Assembly (NCBI GenBank): GCA_016648135.1
Contig: JADDOH010004035.1
Location: forward strand, 45,046-109,045
From: Agrypnia vestita
Taxonomy: Eukaryota > Arthropoda > Insecta > Trichoptera > Phryganeidae
Direction: 5' to 3'
Length of the DNA stretch: 64,000 nt
The first letter of the stretch is position 1. Every line of letters starts with the position of its first letter. Shown here one piece after another: positions 35,441-46,304 of the stretch. The notes beneath the pieces are model-generated. The model saw only the letters and a list, made by a program, of their open reading frames with translations, did no database searches and was not told the origin of the DNA. Made by a program: the position numbers and the translations under genes.

Positions 35441-36619
35441 TTTTTTTTAATTACAAACTAAGAATTTTAGGCATAATTACAATTATTTTTTTTGAAGTTG
35501 CAGAGACGTATTTGCCGTAACTTAACATAGCAACATAACTCTGCTTCACAATTTGAAAATTATTTTTTTCCTTTTGCTTTAATCGATAGATATTCATGTA
35601 TCATATCAGAGAATATGCTTGTAAAATTATAGAGCGAAATTCTAAATATTTTTCTAGTTATAGCTTAGAACAAATAAATTGCCGCGCCAGCGATTACGTC
35701 CATCTCAAGTGCTTCGCCAGGCAGTAATGAGTCATGCGCTAATATGGATCTCTGTCAGCCGTTTTGCGAGGATGGCCGACGTTGGCGCTTTGCCGAGGTT
35801 GGCCCAATGTGTACAGGGCCCTTAATGATGGTGCACGCATGAAACCACACGTTAGCGCGAGGCTGTTAGTGAGTTCGTGTCCGAATAGGCTATGCGTATT
35901 AATTACGTGTTGAAGGAAATTCATTTCCTCCAAAGCTTTATTTTTTTAATACCTACAGATATCTACAGTTGTTTTTTCGGTAACTTTTTGCATCTACCAC
36001 GTAACAAATCATACCACTTCTGCATGGAATACAATTTTTCTTACATATTTCTTCGTCGTTGTTGTCTAAAATTACACTAAATGTTCTTAACAACTTCCTA
36101 CAGTTGACAGCCCATCTTGAACCTACTATAAAATGTTCCGAATATCTTCTAATGTAGTACCTATTTCTAGCAAAGCTGTGAATTTATACACAGCTTTGCT
36201 CACAAAAAAATGTTAAGAAACCGAATTAAAAGAACAAAGAAGGAATTGGAAGAAGTATTCTGTTATTTAGAAAAATATTACTGTATCACTCGAGACTCGT
36301 TTTGAAATAACCTCTCCCAAAGACGTGGTCTCGCCGAACTTCCCGGTCTCACTGCATTGGCTAAATGACTCGTTATAGACACGCAGTTGCGTAAGTTCGA
36401 AACTTGATGTGCACACATTCTAAGCACGTACACTCGAGGCGTAATAATAGGCCACATGTACTAGGCACTTCTTCAGATAGATATATCTGATATAAAAAAT
36501 GTACAAAGTTTTAAACTTAACGATACCAAAGCCTTGAGTGTTGATGTTTTAGAATCATTAAAAGGGTGTTTTTTGACAAATAATTACCGTATTAAGATTA
36601 CAGTAGTTGGTTATCGTGT
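35441..36619. other. Noncoding DNA with one hairpin
   Basis: A perfect 12-bp hairpin AGCAAAGCTGTG/CACAGCTTTGCT lies at 36169-36180 and 36189-36200. No gene seen. Confidence 0.45.
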
Positions 36620-36800
36620 TGGTGATCGTTATTTTATTTGAAGCAATTTGAAAAAGTTCCCGAACCACTGCCTTAGATTCTTCAGCCTGGATGGTCTGCG
36701 GTCCAGGAATTTTCTGGCCCGTGATATGATGTCCCATAATGTGGCCAAAGTAATTTCCGGTTCTTCATTCACAGGGTCATTGTTGAACTCAGGTTATTTT
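36620..36800 (-). pseudogene. Decayed non-LTR ORF2 C-terminal fragment
   Basis: The minus strand reads NYFGHIMGHH in one frame and RPSRLKNLRQWFGNFFK in another. Together these match the YFGHILRH..RRTSWPKNLRQWF order of the fragment at 12260-12547. Frameshifted remnant of the same or a related family. Confidence 0.55.
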
Positions 36801-37649
36801 GAATAATTCAGCGGTGTAGTAACATTTATAGCAATTTTAGATTTTTAAATTGGGAAATTTATATAAAATGTATTTAAACATTAAAAAGGTTCATGGCACG
36901 GGTTAACCATCTAGTAAATATGTAGAGTTATGGTTTGAATCTTGAATAATGTCGGTTTTCAACTACATGTTGTATTTATGTACTCCATCACTGAGGTGGC
37001 CTTCGACGCAAACAGTTAAATCATGAGCTTGCTTGTTACTTCGATCATATAAATTGTGATTGATGGATGATCGCTTCCAACTCCGACTCGACTGTGCGCA
37101 GTCCGACTGCGATCCATTCTAATGGTACTTTAATTGCTCGTCTTCAACGGTCGAATTGCTCAACAGTTCACGATTAACATCTTAATCAAATATTTCTCTC
37201 ACATCGTCTTTGTTCGACCGAGTGTTAAAAAAATGGTGACAGATCTAAACGTGCGAACGTGATGTTGATTCTATAAAACCGTTTTCAAATTACGCCCCCT
37301 CGGTTGAACCGTGATTGGCAAACGCAGCCTTTTTATTCAGCGTCGAATAAATACGATAATTGAGTAACGCAGCCTTCATACATCCACCTCAGTACCGATT
37401 TTGGTTCACGCAGATAATTCATTCTGTAGAGCCTACTGCATGTGGATATTTTATTTATTCTTTAACGGTCACGAGTGAGACCTTTTGGTTCAGACGTCGC
37501 AACGTGTACTCGGAACAAGGCATTACGTTTTTCAGCCTCGCCACTGATTATCTGGGATCGCTGATCACGCTGCTTATCACATCTTCGTCATCATTTAACA
37601 CTTATTTTAACTAAAATAATTATAAATGCATAAGTGTTGTCATTAACTT
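36801..37649. other. Noncoding DNA
   Basis: The frame at 37360-37614 is unrecognised. Nothing else seen. Confidence 0.4.
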
Positions 37650-38140
37650 ATTTATTTATTTATCTTAATAATTTAGTTCCACACATAATGTTGTGTGGGC
37701 TAATACATGATTTCACTGGACATGTTGCATTCCATCTAATCATTTAAAAGTTTTTATAATATAATTTTTGCACTTCACTTTAAATTTCTCTTTATATTCT
37801 CCATGTTTTGAATTTCCTTTGGCAGGCTATCGAAGATTTTTATACCTTTATACATCATACAATTTTATGAGGTGTTTTTCTTTTTCTTTGGTAGTCTTAT
37901 GTAGTCGCTTCCTCTTGTATTGTAGGAATGAAAATCCTTATTCATCTTCATTCTGTCATCAAAGTATTTGGGTACTGATCCATGTTTAATTTTAAATATT
38001 TGGACCATTACATTATATATTATTCTTTGATTTACAGTTTCCAGTCCTAGGGCATTCAACATTTTTGTTATTTTAGTTCTCCTATTACACTTCATCTGAT
38101 TTACATAATACATCTGATTATGTAAATGCAGATGCATTAC
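37650..38140 (-). mobile_element. Non-LTR retrotransposon 3' fragment
   Basis: The minus frame (38137 to 37865) reads TKITKMLNALGLETVNQRII, YNVMVQIFKIKHGSVPKYF and YNTRGSDYIRLPKKKK. In another frame it continues as IKIFDSLPKEIQNMENIKR before an AAATA tail (37650-37664). 'LGLETVxQRIxYNVMVxIFKI..G..P.YF' is a common C-terminal signature of insect CR1/Jockey-like ORF2. One frameshift; dead. Confidence 0.65.
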
Positions 38141-38639
38141 AACTACATACGGCTACAGTTTTCAAAGAAAAATAAGTATATAAAAACGATAAAAATCCGA
38201 AATACGTACGTATTTGTAATGGATTTGCAATGACACATCCAGAGATACATCAGACTTTGTATTGTATCTCATATTGCAAGAGAAGATTTCTGGAAATCGC
38301 GGTCCTGGAAATGGGAGAAAGTCATGATCCCGGGGCAATGTATTGACCAGTTTACGATTTTTTTCAGGCTACAGTAAACCAAATGACGGTAGCCTAAGTC
38401 TGTCCAACGAATAAGGTACTGAAGAAGAAGTCAGTTGCTTAAAAATTCGAAATAATGATTTTTTCTGCTTATTACGCGCCTCCTAAGACTATACATTTTT
38501 CATAAATTTTTGCTGGTACATCGTACCGTGTGACTCCAAACATTCTTGCCCGATAATGAATAAGTCGGAAATACACGACAGAGTAATCTTAGGAACTTAA
38601 CTGGATGGAAGATTTTGAACAGGTGCGAAAATGATTTGC
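38141..38639. other. Noncoding DNA
   Basis: Nothing firm. See the rejected mini-exon at 38368-38411. Confidence 0.4.
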
Positions 38640-38870
38640 ACCCGCGTCCCGCCACAGTCCACACCGCACGGCCGCGCCGCTCGCAGCGCGGCAAGGAGAG
38701 GAGCGGGCGAGTGCGCCGAGCCGACAGCGCAGCGGATTGTATGTCATGACCCGGCGGACGTCAGCGCACATTCCGAGATGATTGCCCGCAGCTCTGGTGC
38801 GGTCCCTAATGGGACCATTATGCACCGAGGACTCGGCAACGATTGTTGATAATCGCCCGCGCATGGACCA
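38640..38870. other. GC/CpG-rich segment
   Basis: CG-rich block with mutually overlapping frames on both strands (38589-38864 minus, 38631-38849 plus). No domain recognised. Confidence 0.4.
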
Positions 38871-38974
38871 ACAAGCGACACGCGTTGCGACTTGTTAAAC
38901 TACCCCAGGAGAGGCTCGATGTCATCAGGGGGCAAGACCCGTTCATTCGCTGACTTCATCTGCCGTGTTCCAAT

Positions 38975-39510
38975 ATTTTATTGTACGTAGTAACATACAT
39001 AGTCTACATGAGAGAGTACGGGCATTATCCTTGGCTTTACCCAACCGAGTTTCTCCAGGGTATGCTTGGCTACAATAGTTTAGAGACTAGAAGGAATGTG
39101 TATTTGATTACACATTTTTATCGATTGTTGCGCGGTATGATCGATAATCCTCAAATTATGCAGAGCATTGGTTTGTATGTTCCTGATAATTACACTAGAC
39201 ACCGTCAGCATAGATTGTTTCACATTCCAATATACAGGACCAACCTGCCGATGGTTATGCCTGTTGGAAGAGCCACAGCTATGCTGAACAAAATCGCTTT
39301 GGGTATTGATATATTCCATGTGTCTGAGGGGGTTTTCCGAAGCGGTATTCTCCTACACCTTTGACCAGATTTTATGTTATTTTTAATTTATTAAATATTT
39401 TCATTTTTGATATATACTTTCTAATATGTATGCCTTAAACATTTTGTTTGTCATGTACATATTATCATGAAATAAATTGAATTGAATTGAATTGAATTGA
39501 ATTGAATATA
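38975..39510 (+). mobile_element. Non-LTR retrotransposon 3' fragment with TTGAA tail
   Basis: Includes a C-terminal coding piece (38981-39364), an AT-rich 3' UTR and a tail of ATTGA units (39477-39506). The coding part reads RRNVYLITHFYRLLRGMIDN, then RHRLFHIPIYRTNLP and a final LNKIALGIDIFHVSEGVF. This is the style of an insect non-LTR ORF2 C terminus. Catalytic domains are absent. Clade not assigned. Confidence 0.65.
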
Positions 39511-39810
39511 TCAACCATTATTTTAATGATTAATAAAAAAATTAATTAATAAAAAATGTAAAATATTCATATGACATGACTTTTATTTTGCATTTCAATT
39601 TTAGCACCGTGTGGGAAAGGATTAGAAAATTATTTTTGTTTCAAAATTATTTTTGGCACTTGACATAAATACAAAGCAACAAAATTATTTTATATTGAAT
39701 ATGTATTTTATGAATTATGTATTTCAATTTCATGAATTGCTGCCTCAGATGAGCTTGATGATGCTTGATGCCTAGTCATGTACTATGAATTGTAATGATT
39801 TTCATGCTAG

Positions 39811-39953
39811 GAGCGGTGAACAGCATACTGTCGTGTCGCTACCTCTACCCGCTGAGCCGACTAAGCTACTGCACGTATCTACTGCATCCCATGATACTCA
39901 AGGCGGTGTTCATCTCTGCAGGGGCTGTGCTTCATTTATCTCCGGAAGCAATA
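39811..39953 (+). CDS. Acyltransferase-3 (nrf-6-like) gene B, penultimate exon
   Basis: A 143-nt exon between an acceptor (TTTTCATGCTAG|GA) and a donor (GCAATA|GTGAGT). The frame reads GAVNSILSCRYLYPLSRLSY, CTYLLHPMILKAVF and SAGAVLHLSPEAI. The same exon of the minus-strand gene A (54181-54323) is also 143 nt, with identical phases, and reads GYINTLLSATILYPFSRVTY followed by CAYLVHPVVI. The family is the membrane-bound acyltransferase-3 group related to C. elegans NRF-6, multi-pass proteins thought to move lipids or xenobiotics across epithelia. This segment covers a transmembrane helix with the conserved Y-P-SR-YC-YL-HP pattern. Upstream exons of gene B were not found on this strand, so it may be a partial duplicate, or its other exons may be too diverged to see. 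Confidence 0.8.
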
Positions 39954-40725
39954 GTGAGTCTTCCAATAGTCTGTCTGTCCTCTTTTCGATCCTTCTCTTT
40001 GTGATACACCCAAATCAAATTTTGTACGGTCACTCCTTCGGACCCTGCAGAAAACATAGGCACAATTCCCTTGTTCGCACCACCGATTATAAAAATTATA
40101 TAAAATTGTATTACATTAAGAGCCGTTTTTCTATTCCAAATTTTGCTCAGTTCCATTCCAGGACCCTTGGGAAAATAAAGCAACTCCGCCCACCACTACC
40201 TACCTATCCGAACTACCATCCCAACTTCTGTCTATGTCAAAGTCCCGGGCATAAACCGCTTTTGTTACAGCGCAAATATAAAATTATTTTAGTCTAGGTA
40301 CATATATAACTAACGAACCTTGCCTAACTAACCTAATAATTAGTAATTAAAAATTTAATGTTTGTATTACGGTCGCCGTTGAAAAATGTATTTTTAATAG
40401 AAATATACTTTTGCTGTAATACAATACATTATTACAAAACACAAAATTTGTATTAGGTATCGTCTATCAAATTGCAAAAATATTATTTGTAGTCATTTTT
40501 TCCCAAATTTTAAATGGACGTAATCGATTTTATTAGATTGCATCCATTAAAAATTAAACTGTTTTTATGAACTCAGTAAGCAATATCATCTATCTTCTCA
40601 AACAAATGTCTATTTTTTTGTATGTATCTGCAATAGTAAATTAACGTTTTTTTTAATGATTAAAACTCTAAAGATTTATTTAATTTCTCAGCCGATACAA
40701 ATTAAAGTGAGGAATATTTTTTCAG
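39954..40725 (+). other. Intron of acyltransferase gene B
   Basis: Bounded by GTGAGT and TTTTTTCAG. The long frame over the preceding exon (39785-40297) is a shadow in a different phase. Confidence 0.6.
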
Positions 40726-40863
40726 TTAATAAACTTCTTGGGCTTCACGGTGATATCCTTTGCAGCTGGGTTGGTTGTATCTGTGATCTTCGAAGCTCCA
40801 GCGGTTTCCCTACTCAGGCTTATAAATCCCTTGAGAAGATGTTCAGAACATTCCGATTCGTGA
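40726..40863 (+). CDS. Acyltransferase-3 (nrf-6-like) gene B, last exon
   Basis: Acceptor ATATTTTTTCAG|TTAATAAAC, phase 0, then LINFLGFTVISFAAGLVVSV, IFEAPAVSLLRLINPLRR and CSEHSDS with a TGA stop at 40861-40863. It is a final transmembrane helix followed by the FEAP motif and a basic tail. Gene A ends the same way (SLAFEAPVVTMLKI). Both copies keep open frame and splice sites, which argues against long-standing pseudogene status. The frame printed by an ATG at 40656 is a shadow. The gene ends 5.3 kb from the convergent end of gene A. Confidence 0.8.
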   Translation, partial: LINFLGFTVISFAAGLVVSVIFEAPAVSLLRLINPLRRCSEHSDS

Positions 40864-42185
40864 TAGTTTAAAATCATTAATTAATTACATCTTTAGCACG
40901 CATTCAGGTACTTTTTAAGCAAAGTAAGTAAGACATGTAGAATTTTTAGTATAATTGTTGCAGTTAAGTTTTCTACTCTAATCTGTCATAATTTGTTGCT
41001 GTGTATATTTATTTTTTCTTTTTTATAACTTTGCTTCGAGATATTTAAAACATTTTAGAATGTAAGCCAGGCTTACGTCTGAAAATCGAAAGCTGCCCAG
41101 GCATTGCTATTGCATTACATTCAATACAGCATTGTGACTTTCTTTACGAATATATCGACGGTCCCTATGCACACTGTCTAATTTGCAAAAATTCTTTTTT
41201 TCAATTTACTTTCTTAAATCATCCAATTTATTCTATACTTTCGGACAATGTTAAAAAAAAACTGTTTCAAACAAAGCATATATTAAAGAAAAATTACCAA
41301 AAATATAGAATTAATCGGATACCAAAGTAAGGTTTAAGACACCAAAACGATAATCGAATTTTTGTAGATTATATATATATATATGATATATACATACATA
41401 TATATATGAACCAACGATATATGTATTGTGTGTCATAAAAATCTTGGTCAGCTTGGATGAATATGATTAGACATCTTGTCAATCAAATAAAAACATTTAT
41501 TCTGTACAATTAACGTATTTATTCAAGTTAAGTAATATAACGCAGAGAAAATAGACTCAACAATCACTGTGTTGGATGAAACAAACAAGACTAGAAGCAT
41601 TAATGAAAAATTCAACTTATCAAAATGAAAAGAGCTCTATAATTTTTTCCCTAATTTTAAAAAGGTTAAGAACCACTGCTCTAGATGAACAAGCTACTAA
41701 TTAAATTAAATAATAAAATCAGATTTGTATTATTTTCACCTACGTCAAAAGGTATTCTTTGAGATTGATTCATTTCACACTGTGTATGCATGTCGTTTTT
41801 ATATATCTTGAGATAATTTTATTTGATACAAGTACTTCCATTTTCTGGTTAGAGTTTTCTAGATTACTTCGCCGCTTGTATATGAAGTTTTGAATTACTT
41901 TTATGTAAGGAACAAAATATATTTCAATAGGATATAAGGTGGAATTTACAGTTTTTTTTTAATTGCAATAATAACACGCCCACATGTTATAATTTGGTAC
42001 TTACCAATCCCAGGTAGTGTTAATTTTAAGTGTATTTGTACATATTGTATAGTTAGCTAACAAAAGGTCCAGTGATTCAATATATTTGGACTTGTAAATA
42101 AGCCAATGTTGCAATAATTTTCTTTACTGGTTGTTGACAATATTTAGAAGTGATGTTTTTATGCATTCAATTTTATGGAAGAGAA
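40864..42185. other. Intergenic DNA between convergent genes
   Basis: Mostly AT-rich. 41161-41250 (GTCCCTATGCACACTGTCTA, then TTTGCAAAAATTC and ATCATCCAATTTATTCTATA) resembles one arm of the inverted-repeat element at 54774-54994, so it is probably a partial copy. A TATATA microsatellite lies at 41371-41407. Confidence 0.5.
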
Positions 42186-43127
42186 GTATAGGTCTTTCCA
42201 TTTAAGAAAGACAATCGAATTAGTATGTGTAAACCGTGTGTACGATGCACATTTACAGGTATACATACCAACATAATGAAACAATGTGCCTCGTACCCAC
42301 GACTTACACATATATAAATAGATTGTCTTTCTTAAATGAAAAGAAATCTACTATTATTGAATCCTACTTGAGGAAAGAAATCAAGAAAAAAATATATTAC
42401 ACTCTTATTTATCCACAATCACATTAATCATAAGTCAAATGGGGGTAAAAAATATGAAATTATTAAACAACATGAAACGCAAAACTAAAATGTAAAAATA
42501 TATATAATATGTACCTACCTACCTACCAAAACGGATAACAAAACTGGCAAAATTGCGAATGTCAATGACTGAAAATGTCGTGTTTGCAACGATGTGTTTG
42601 CAAATTATATTTTGGTCGCACATAGATTCGGTGTTTACTTTTGATGATGCGGCAAATTATATGACCATAGCAGTTAATTTATTTATTTATTTATTGTGGA
42701 GTGTTCATTCTCGTACATTACTTCTTTTGTATTTCCATTTCACGTCTGTGCGAGTTATATAGGAATTTGTTAGCCTTGTTTTAATATTTTCTAGTTTTTT
42801 TCAACTGAGAATATCTGGAGTTTGATGTCCGAGAACCTACTGTGGCTCAGGTTTTCTTATAATAAAGGAAAAATAAATTAATAATTAGTTTTATAACCAT
42901 ATCTTTATATCAGAACTTTGAAATAAGCTATACTTGAACATATTTTCATTTAAGAAAGACAAATGAATCTGTGTATGTGTAATGTGTGTTTGCCGTGCAT
43001 ACAAGGCACATTGTTCCGTTGTGTTGATGTTTGTACCATAAATATCAACACTGTGAAATAATGTGTGTCGTAAGCACGGCTTACACACACTAATTCGATT
43101 GTCTTTCTTAAATGGAAAGACCTATAC
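42186..43127. mobile_element. Compound inverted-repeat structure with identical 39-bp ends
   Basis: 42186-42224 (GTATAGGTCTTTCCATTTAA, on to CGAATTAGT) and 43089-43127 are exact reverse complements. Each end is itself a palindromic unit of about 160-190 bp (42186-42350 and 42936-43127) with an inner ATTTAAGAAAGAC arm, so the structure is two inverted copies of one fold-back element about 590 bp apart, or one larger fold-back element. No transposase frame lies between; the frame at 42553-42762 is unrecognised. Confidence 0.65.
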
Positions 43128-44086
43128 CTAAAACTTCTATATAATAAATCAAGATAAAAGGTGTGTCTCGCTATATTCTATTCGTGATAATTATCATAAT
43201 ATTTAAATTTTAAAAGGTACATATATCATAGGCTTAGAAGTTAGATAAATTTTAAATTTACATTATTCAAAGAATATGTGCCTATGTTCAAATCATGGTT
43301 CAACAAAAACTTGTGCTTCCATATGCTGACTGCTCACTGAAATACATATGTTAACGTACCTTTAACAATATGAAATGTAGAATTTGAGCAATGATAGATT
43401 GTTTTATTTTAAATGATCGTTTATTTTACAAAATGATGTGAATTGTATGCAACATTTACAGAATGTATTAAATAATATTTATAAAATTGTATGAAACTCG
43501 ACAACAAATCATTATCGACTAATCTGATAAAAATTTGATATTTCATTCCCTACACTTAAAATATTTACTTACTTACCATTAAAAACTGCGTAATTATAGT
43601 TTTTATAGTATACATTATAGTGGTTTTTTTTTCATATTCCACTGGTCCTCTATGATCAAGATTTTGTATAGAGAGTTACAAATTTATTTTTAAAATATAC
43701 AAAATTGTTTTTTTTATTTTTATGTAAATTTTATGGAACTAATTCAATTGAAAAAAATCAATACACTTAAGCTCTGCATGTTCTGTTTTTTCAATCCGTT
43801 CACTGCTTCCGGACACCGCGTGACGCATGATCGCATATAATCGGCACGAGCACTCTTGCTCAGTGGATTGGCCTGCCTTTTCCATTTTTATCAAACTTCA
43901 ACATGTGAAGCACTGTATTTATGAGTTATTTCTAGACTCAGCACAAGATTTGTCACTCTCCATCAGTTCAAATTGATCCATCTATAATATTAATAATTTG
44001 GCGCATTTTGTCAGCAATGAAGGGGCTAAAGTGTATTTTTTAAATTTAACTTCAATAACAAAGGTAGGTAAATGATGCTTAACAAT
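43128..44086. other. AT-rich intergenic DNA
   Basis: Nothing recognisable. Confidence 0.45.
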
Positions 44087-44264
44087 TTTTACAATGAATA
44101 AAATACAACATTGTTTACTTTACACAATGACACTATAATTTAAAAATATAGTATATTACTGAAAATGTGCAGTAAACATCGAAAGTGTTTTAATTAATTT
44201 TTAATTAAAGTGTCATTGTGTGAAGTAAACAACGTTGTGTTTTATTCTTAGTTAATTACAATGA
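44087..44264. mobile_element. Short inverted-repeat element (MITE candidate)
   Basis: GAATAAAATACAACATTGTT, then TACTTTACACAATGACACT on the left, pair with AGTGTCATTGTGTGAAGTA, then AACAACGTTGTGTTTTATTC on the right. Arms are about 50-60 bp with few mismatches. No protein. Confidence 0.65.
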
Positions 44265-44899
44265 ACTTCCACAAAGTTGATCATGAAAATTTCGAAACAT
44301 TCATAAAAAACAATTTTTTTTATCATATTAATATAATTTTTTATGTAATGTTTTTTTTCAAAATCATCATATTTTTGTCTTAATTTATAACTTTGTGTTA
44401 TCTGACAAAAAAAATCACATACAATAACTTATCACAAAAATATTTAACCTAACATTCTTTCAAACACATGCAAACATCTTTCAAATGTATTAATACATAT
44501 TTCAAATTCACTTTTCTTTCATTTGACATGTTGCTTCTGAGTGTATCTGGACACAATTAAAAAGTCACAATGGTCACGTTTGATTACACAAATTAACTAT
44601 ATCTGGACCTATAAGGCTAAGGAGAAATGGGAGTCCTCTTTTTTAGAGATAAGTGGTACACTTCGAAAACATTCAATCGAATTGTTTTTGTAATGCAAAA
44701 AGATGAGAGACCTTTAAGTGCTAGTCACGATTATGTATGAATTCGAAAAGCGTCATGTGTAGGAAAGGATGTGAGTCCAAAAAAATACCATTTAAAATAT
44801 TTGATATAGGTATATAACCATTTCTATAATGCTATATGGAAGATTATCAAATATACGGATTTGGGTAAATTTTGAAAATAAACCATGGCTAAAATATAT
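44265..44899. other. AT-rich intergenic DNA
   Basis: Nothing recognisable. Confidence 0.45.
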
Positions 44900-45235
44900 A
44901 AGGCCACGGAGAGCGAAACAAACTAAAGACTAGAGGAACTCCATATTAAAAAAGGCTTTCTACTACATGCGGGAAAGAATTCATTCGTACTTAAGGCGTG
45001 TTGCTAGAAGAGGGGGACGAAACTTGGAGAAGTTGATGATGTACAAGGACAGAGAACAAAAGGTCGATCTCTGGTGAGATGGACAGACCAAGTCCGGAGA
45101 GAGGACCGAGCCTCACTTGTGATGACTCTAAACCTTTAAAAACCAGAAAAGTGGAGAAAAATAATTCGCACCATGCTAACAGAAGATAGGACCACAGAGC
45201 TCAATCAAGAGCTCGCTGACTAATAAGAAAATAAA
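44900..45235 (+). pseudogene. Decayed non-LTR ORF2 C-terminal fragment
   Basis: Broken frames read RWTDQVRREDRASLVMTLNL and PEKWRKIIRTMLTEDRTTEL. This fits the 'RWTDQV.......S....R..W.......' C-terminal region of insect RTE-like or R2-like ORF2 proteins. Stops and frameshifts are present. Confidence 0.45.
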
Positions 45236-45503
45236 CATAATGTTTAAAAATAAATTAATAATAGCAGAATGCAAAAAGTGCTCCCCTATAATGTTATATG
45301 TGAATACCACATACTCGTAATTCATATTACAGTTTAAAATATTTATGTATTAAAATAAACGGATATTTTATATGAACTACATAGATGTGTTGAGATTCCA
45401 TTGTTTTCGTTTTACTGTGATGTAATAACTCCAGCGAATAAATCAAGAATTAATTTGCAACACGTCCATACGGTTCCTATAAAAAATCCATTTGTTTTGA
45501 CAC

Positions 45504-45790
45504 TTAAACACCACCCTTTTGCTTTATAGATACAGATATATATTTAGACTTTATTGTTTTCTGTGGGGCTTTGAGTCTGGCCACCCTGACCCAGGAGGGG
45601 GGGGGGGGAGATTGGTGTAAATGGGCAAAGCGCAGGGGCGCGTTGTCTTCTTTTTCCCATCTACCTAGAGTATCAAGGTCACAGTAACTGATGTTGATCC
45701 GCAACACGTACTGTGCAAATAAAACGGAACGGCATTTACCGCCGCCTGTTCCTCCGTTGAACAAACCCCGCATCCCCAAAGTGGGAATAC
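45504..45790 (-). pseudogene. Coding-like remnant of unknown element
   Basis: The minus frame reads MRGLFNGGTGGGKCRSVLFA, then QYVLRINISYCDLDTLGRWE and FAHLHQSPPPPSWVRVARLK, with a 13-base G run (45597-45609) in the plus strand. Composition is coding-like and GC-richer than its flanks, which suggests a transposon-derived piece. I do not recognise the family. Confidence 0.3.
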
Positions 45791-46009
45791 ACTACATTTT
45801 CACACTATAGTCATTATTATTACATATATTGAACATCAGTCTTCATATTATAAAATTGGAGAATATGTATCATGTAATTTAATTATTCAGTCAATTATTT
45901 GGGGCATCTTCGCATAACGTAATTGTAATGTCAATCTATATATTCATTCTGTCAACAATCACACAAAATAACTTAATATATATCAGTGTACACAAGTTTT
46001 ATACAAGTG

Positions 46010-46125
46010 TGCCCCGCTTAGCATAGTACTGACAAGACATTGCAATATACCAAATACAAAATACGGCAGTATCGTTGGTTCCCTATCAAAATTATCCTAG
46101 TTGAGTAATGCTAAGCGCGGTGCAC
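46010..46125. repeat. Imperfect palindrome downstream of gene A
   Basis: CCGCTTAGCATAGTAC at 46014-46029 pairs imperfectly with AATGCTAAGCGCGGTGCAC at 46107-46125. It lies just past the stop codon of gene A and may fall in its 3' UTR. Confidence 0.4.
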
Positions 46126-46175
46126 TCCGCTTTTAATCCTATTTGAGCTATTTAATATAAGCTATGACTGGACTG

Positions 46176-46304
46176 TCACTGCAATTTCTTCCTTCTATTT
46201 GGCGCTAGTATTTTCAGCATGGTGACTACGGGGGCTTCAAATGCGAGTGATATCAAAAATGAGAGCAGGAACGATGCCACCATTTGACCAAAAAAGACGA
46301 TTGC
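46176..46304 (-). CDS. Gene A last exon
   Basis: Acceptor TTTTCAG|GCAATCG, phase 0; 42 codons and TGA (46176-46178). Reads AIVFFGQMVASFLLSFLISL (final membrane helix), then AFEAPVVTMLKILAPNRRKK with LQ. FEAP and the basic tail match gene B. Confidence 0.88.
   Translation of the reverse strand, partial: AIVFFGQMVASFLLSFLISLAFEAPVVTMLKILAPNRRKKLQ

Noticed and set aside
38368..38411. Mini-exon candidate after TTTTTTTCAG (reads GYSKPNDGSLSLSNE) as an upstream exon of gene B
   Set aside because: It ends in a stop before the nearest GT, has no counterpart in gene A, and is too short to support.
39785..40297. 170-codon plus-strand frame
   Set aside because: Wrong phase over the real acyltransferase exon 39811-39953, continuing into the intron.
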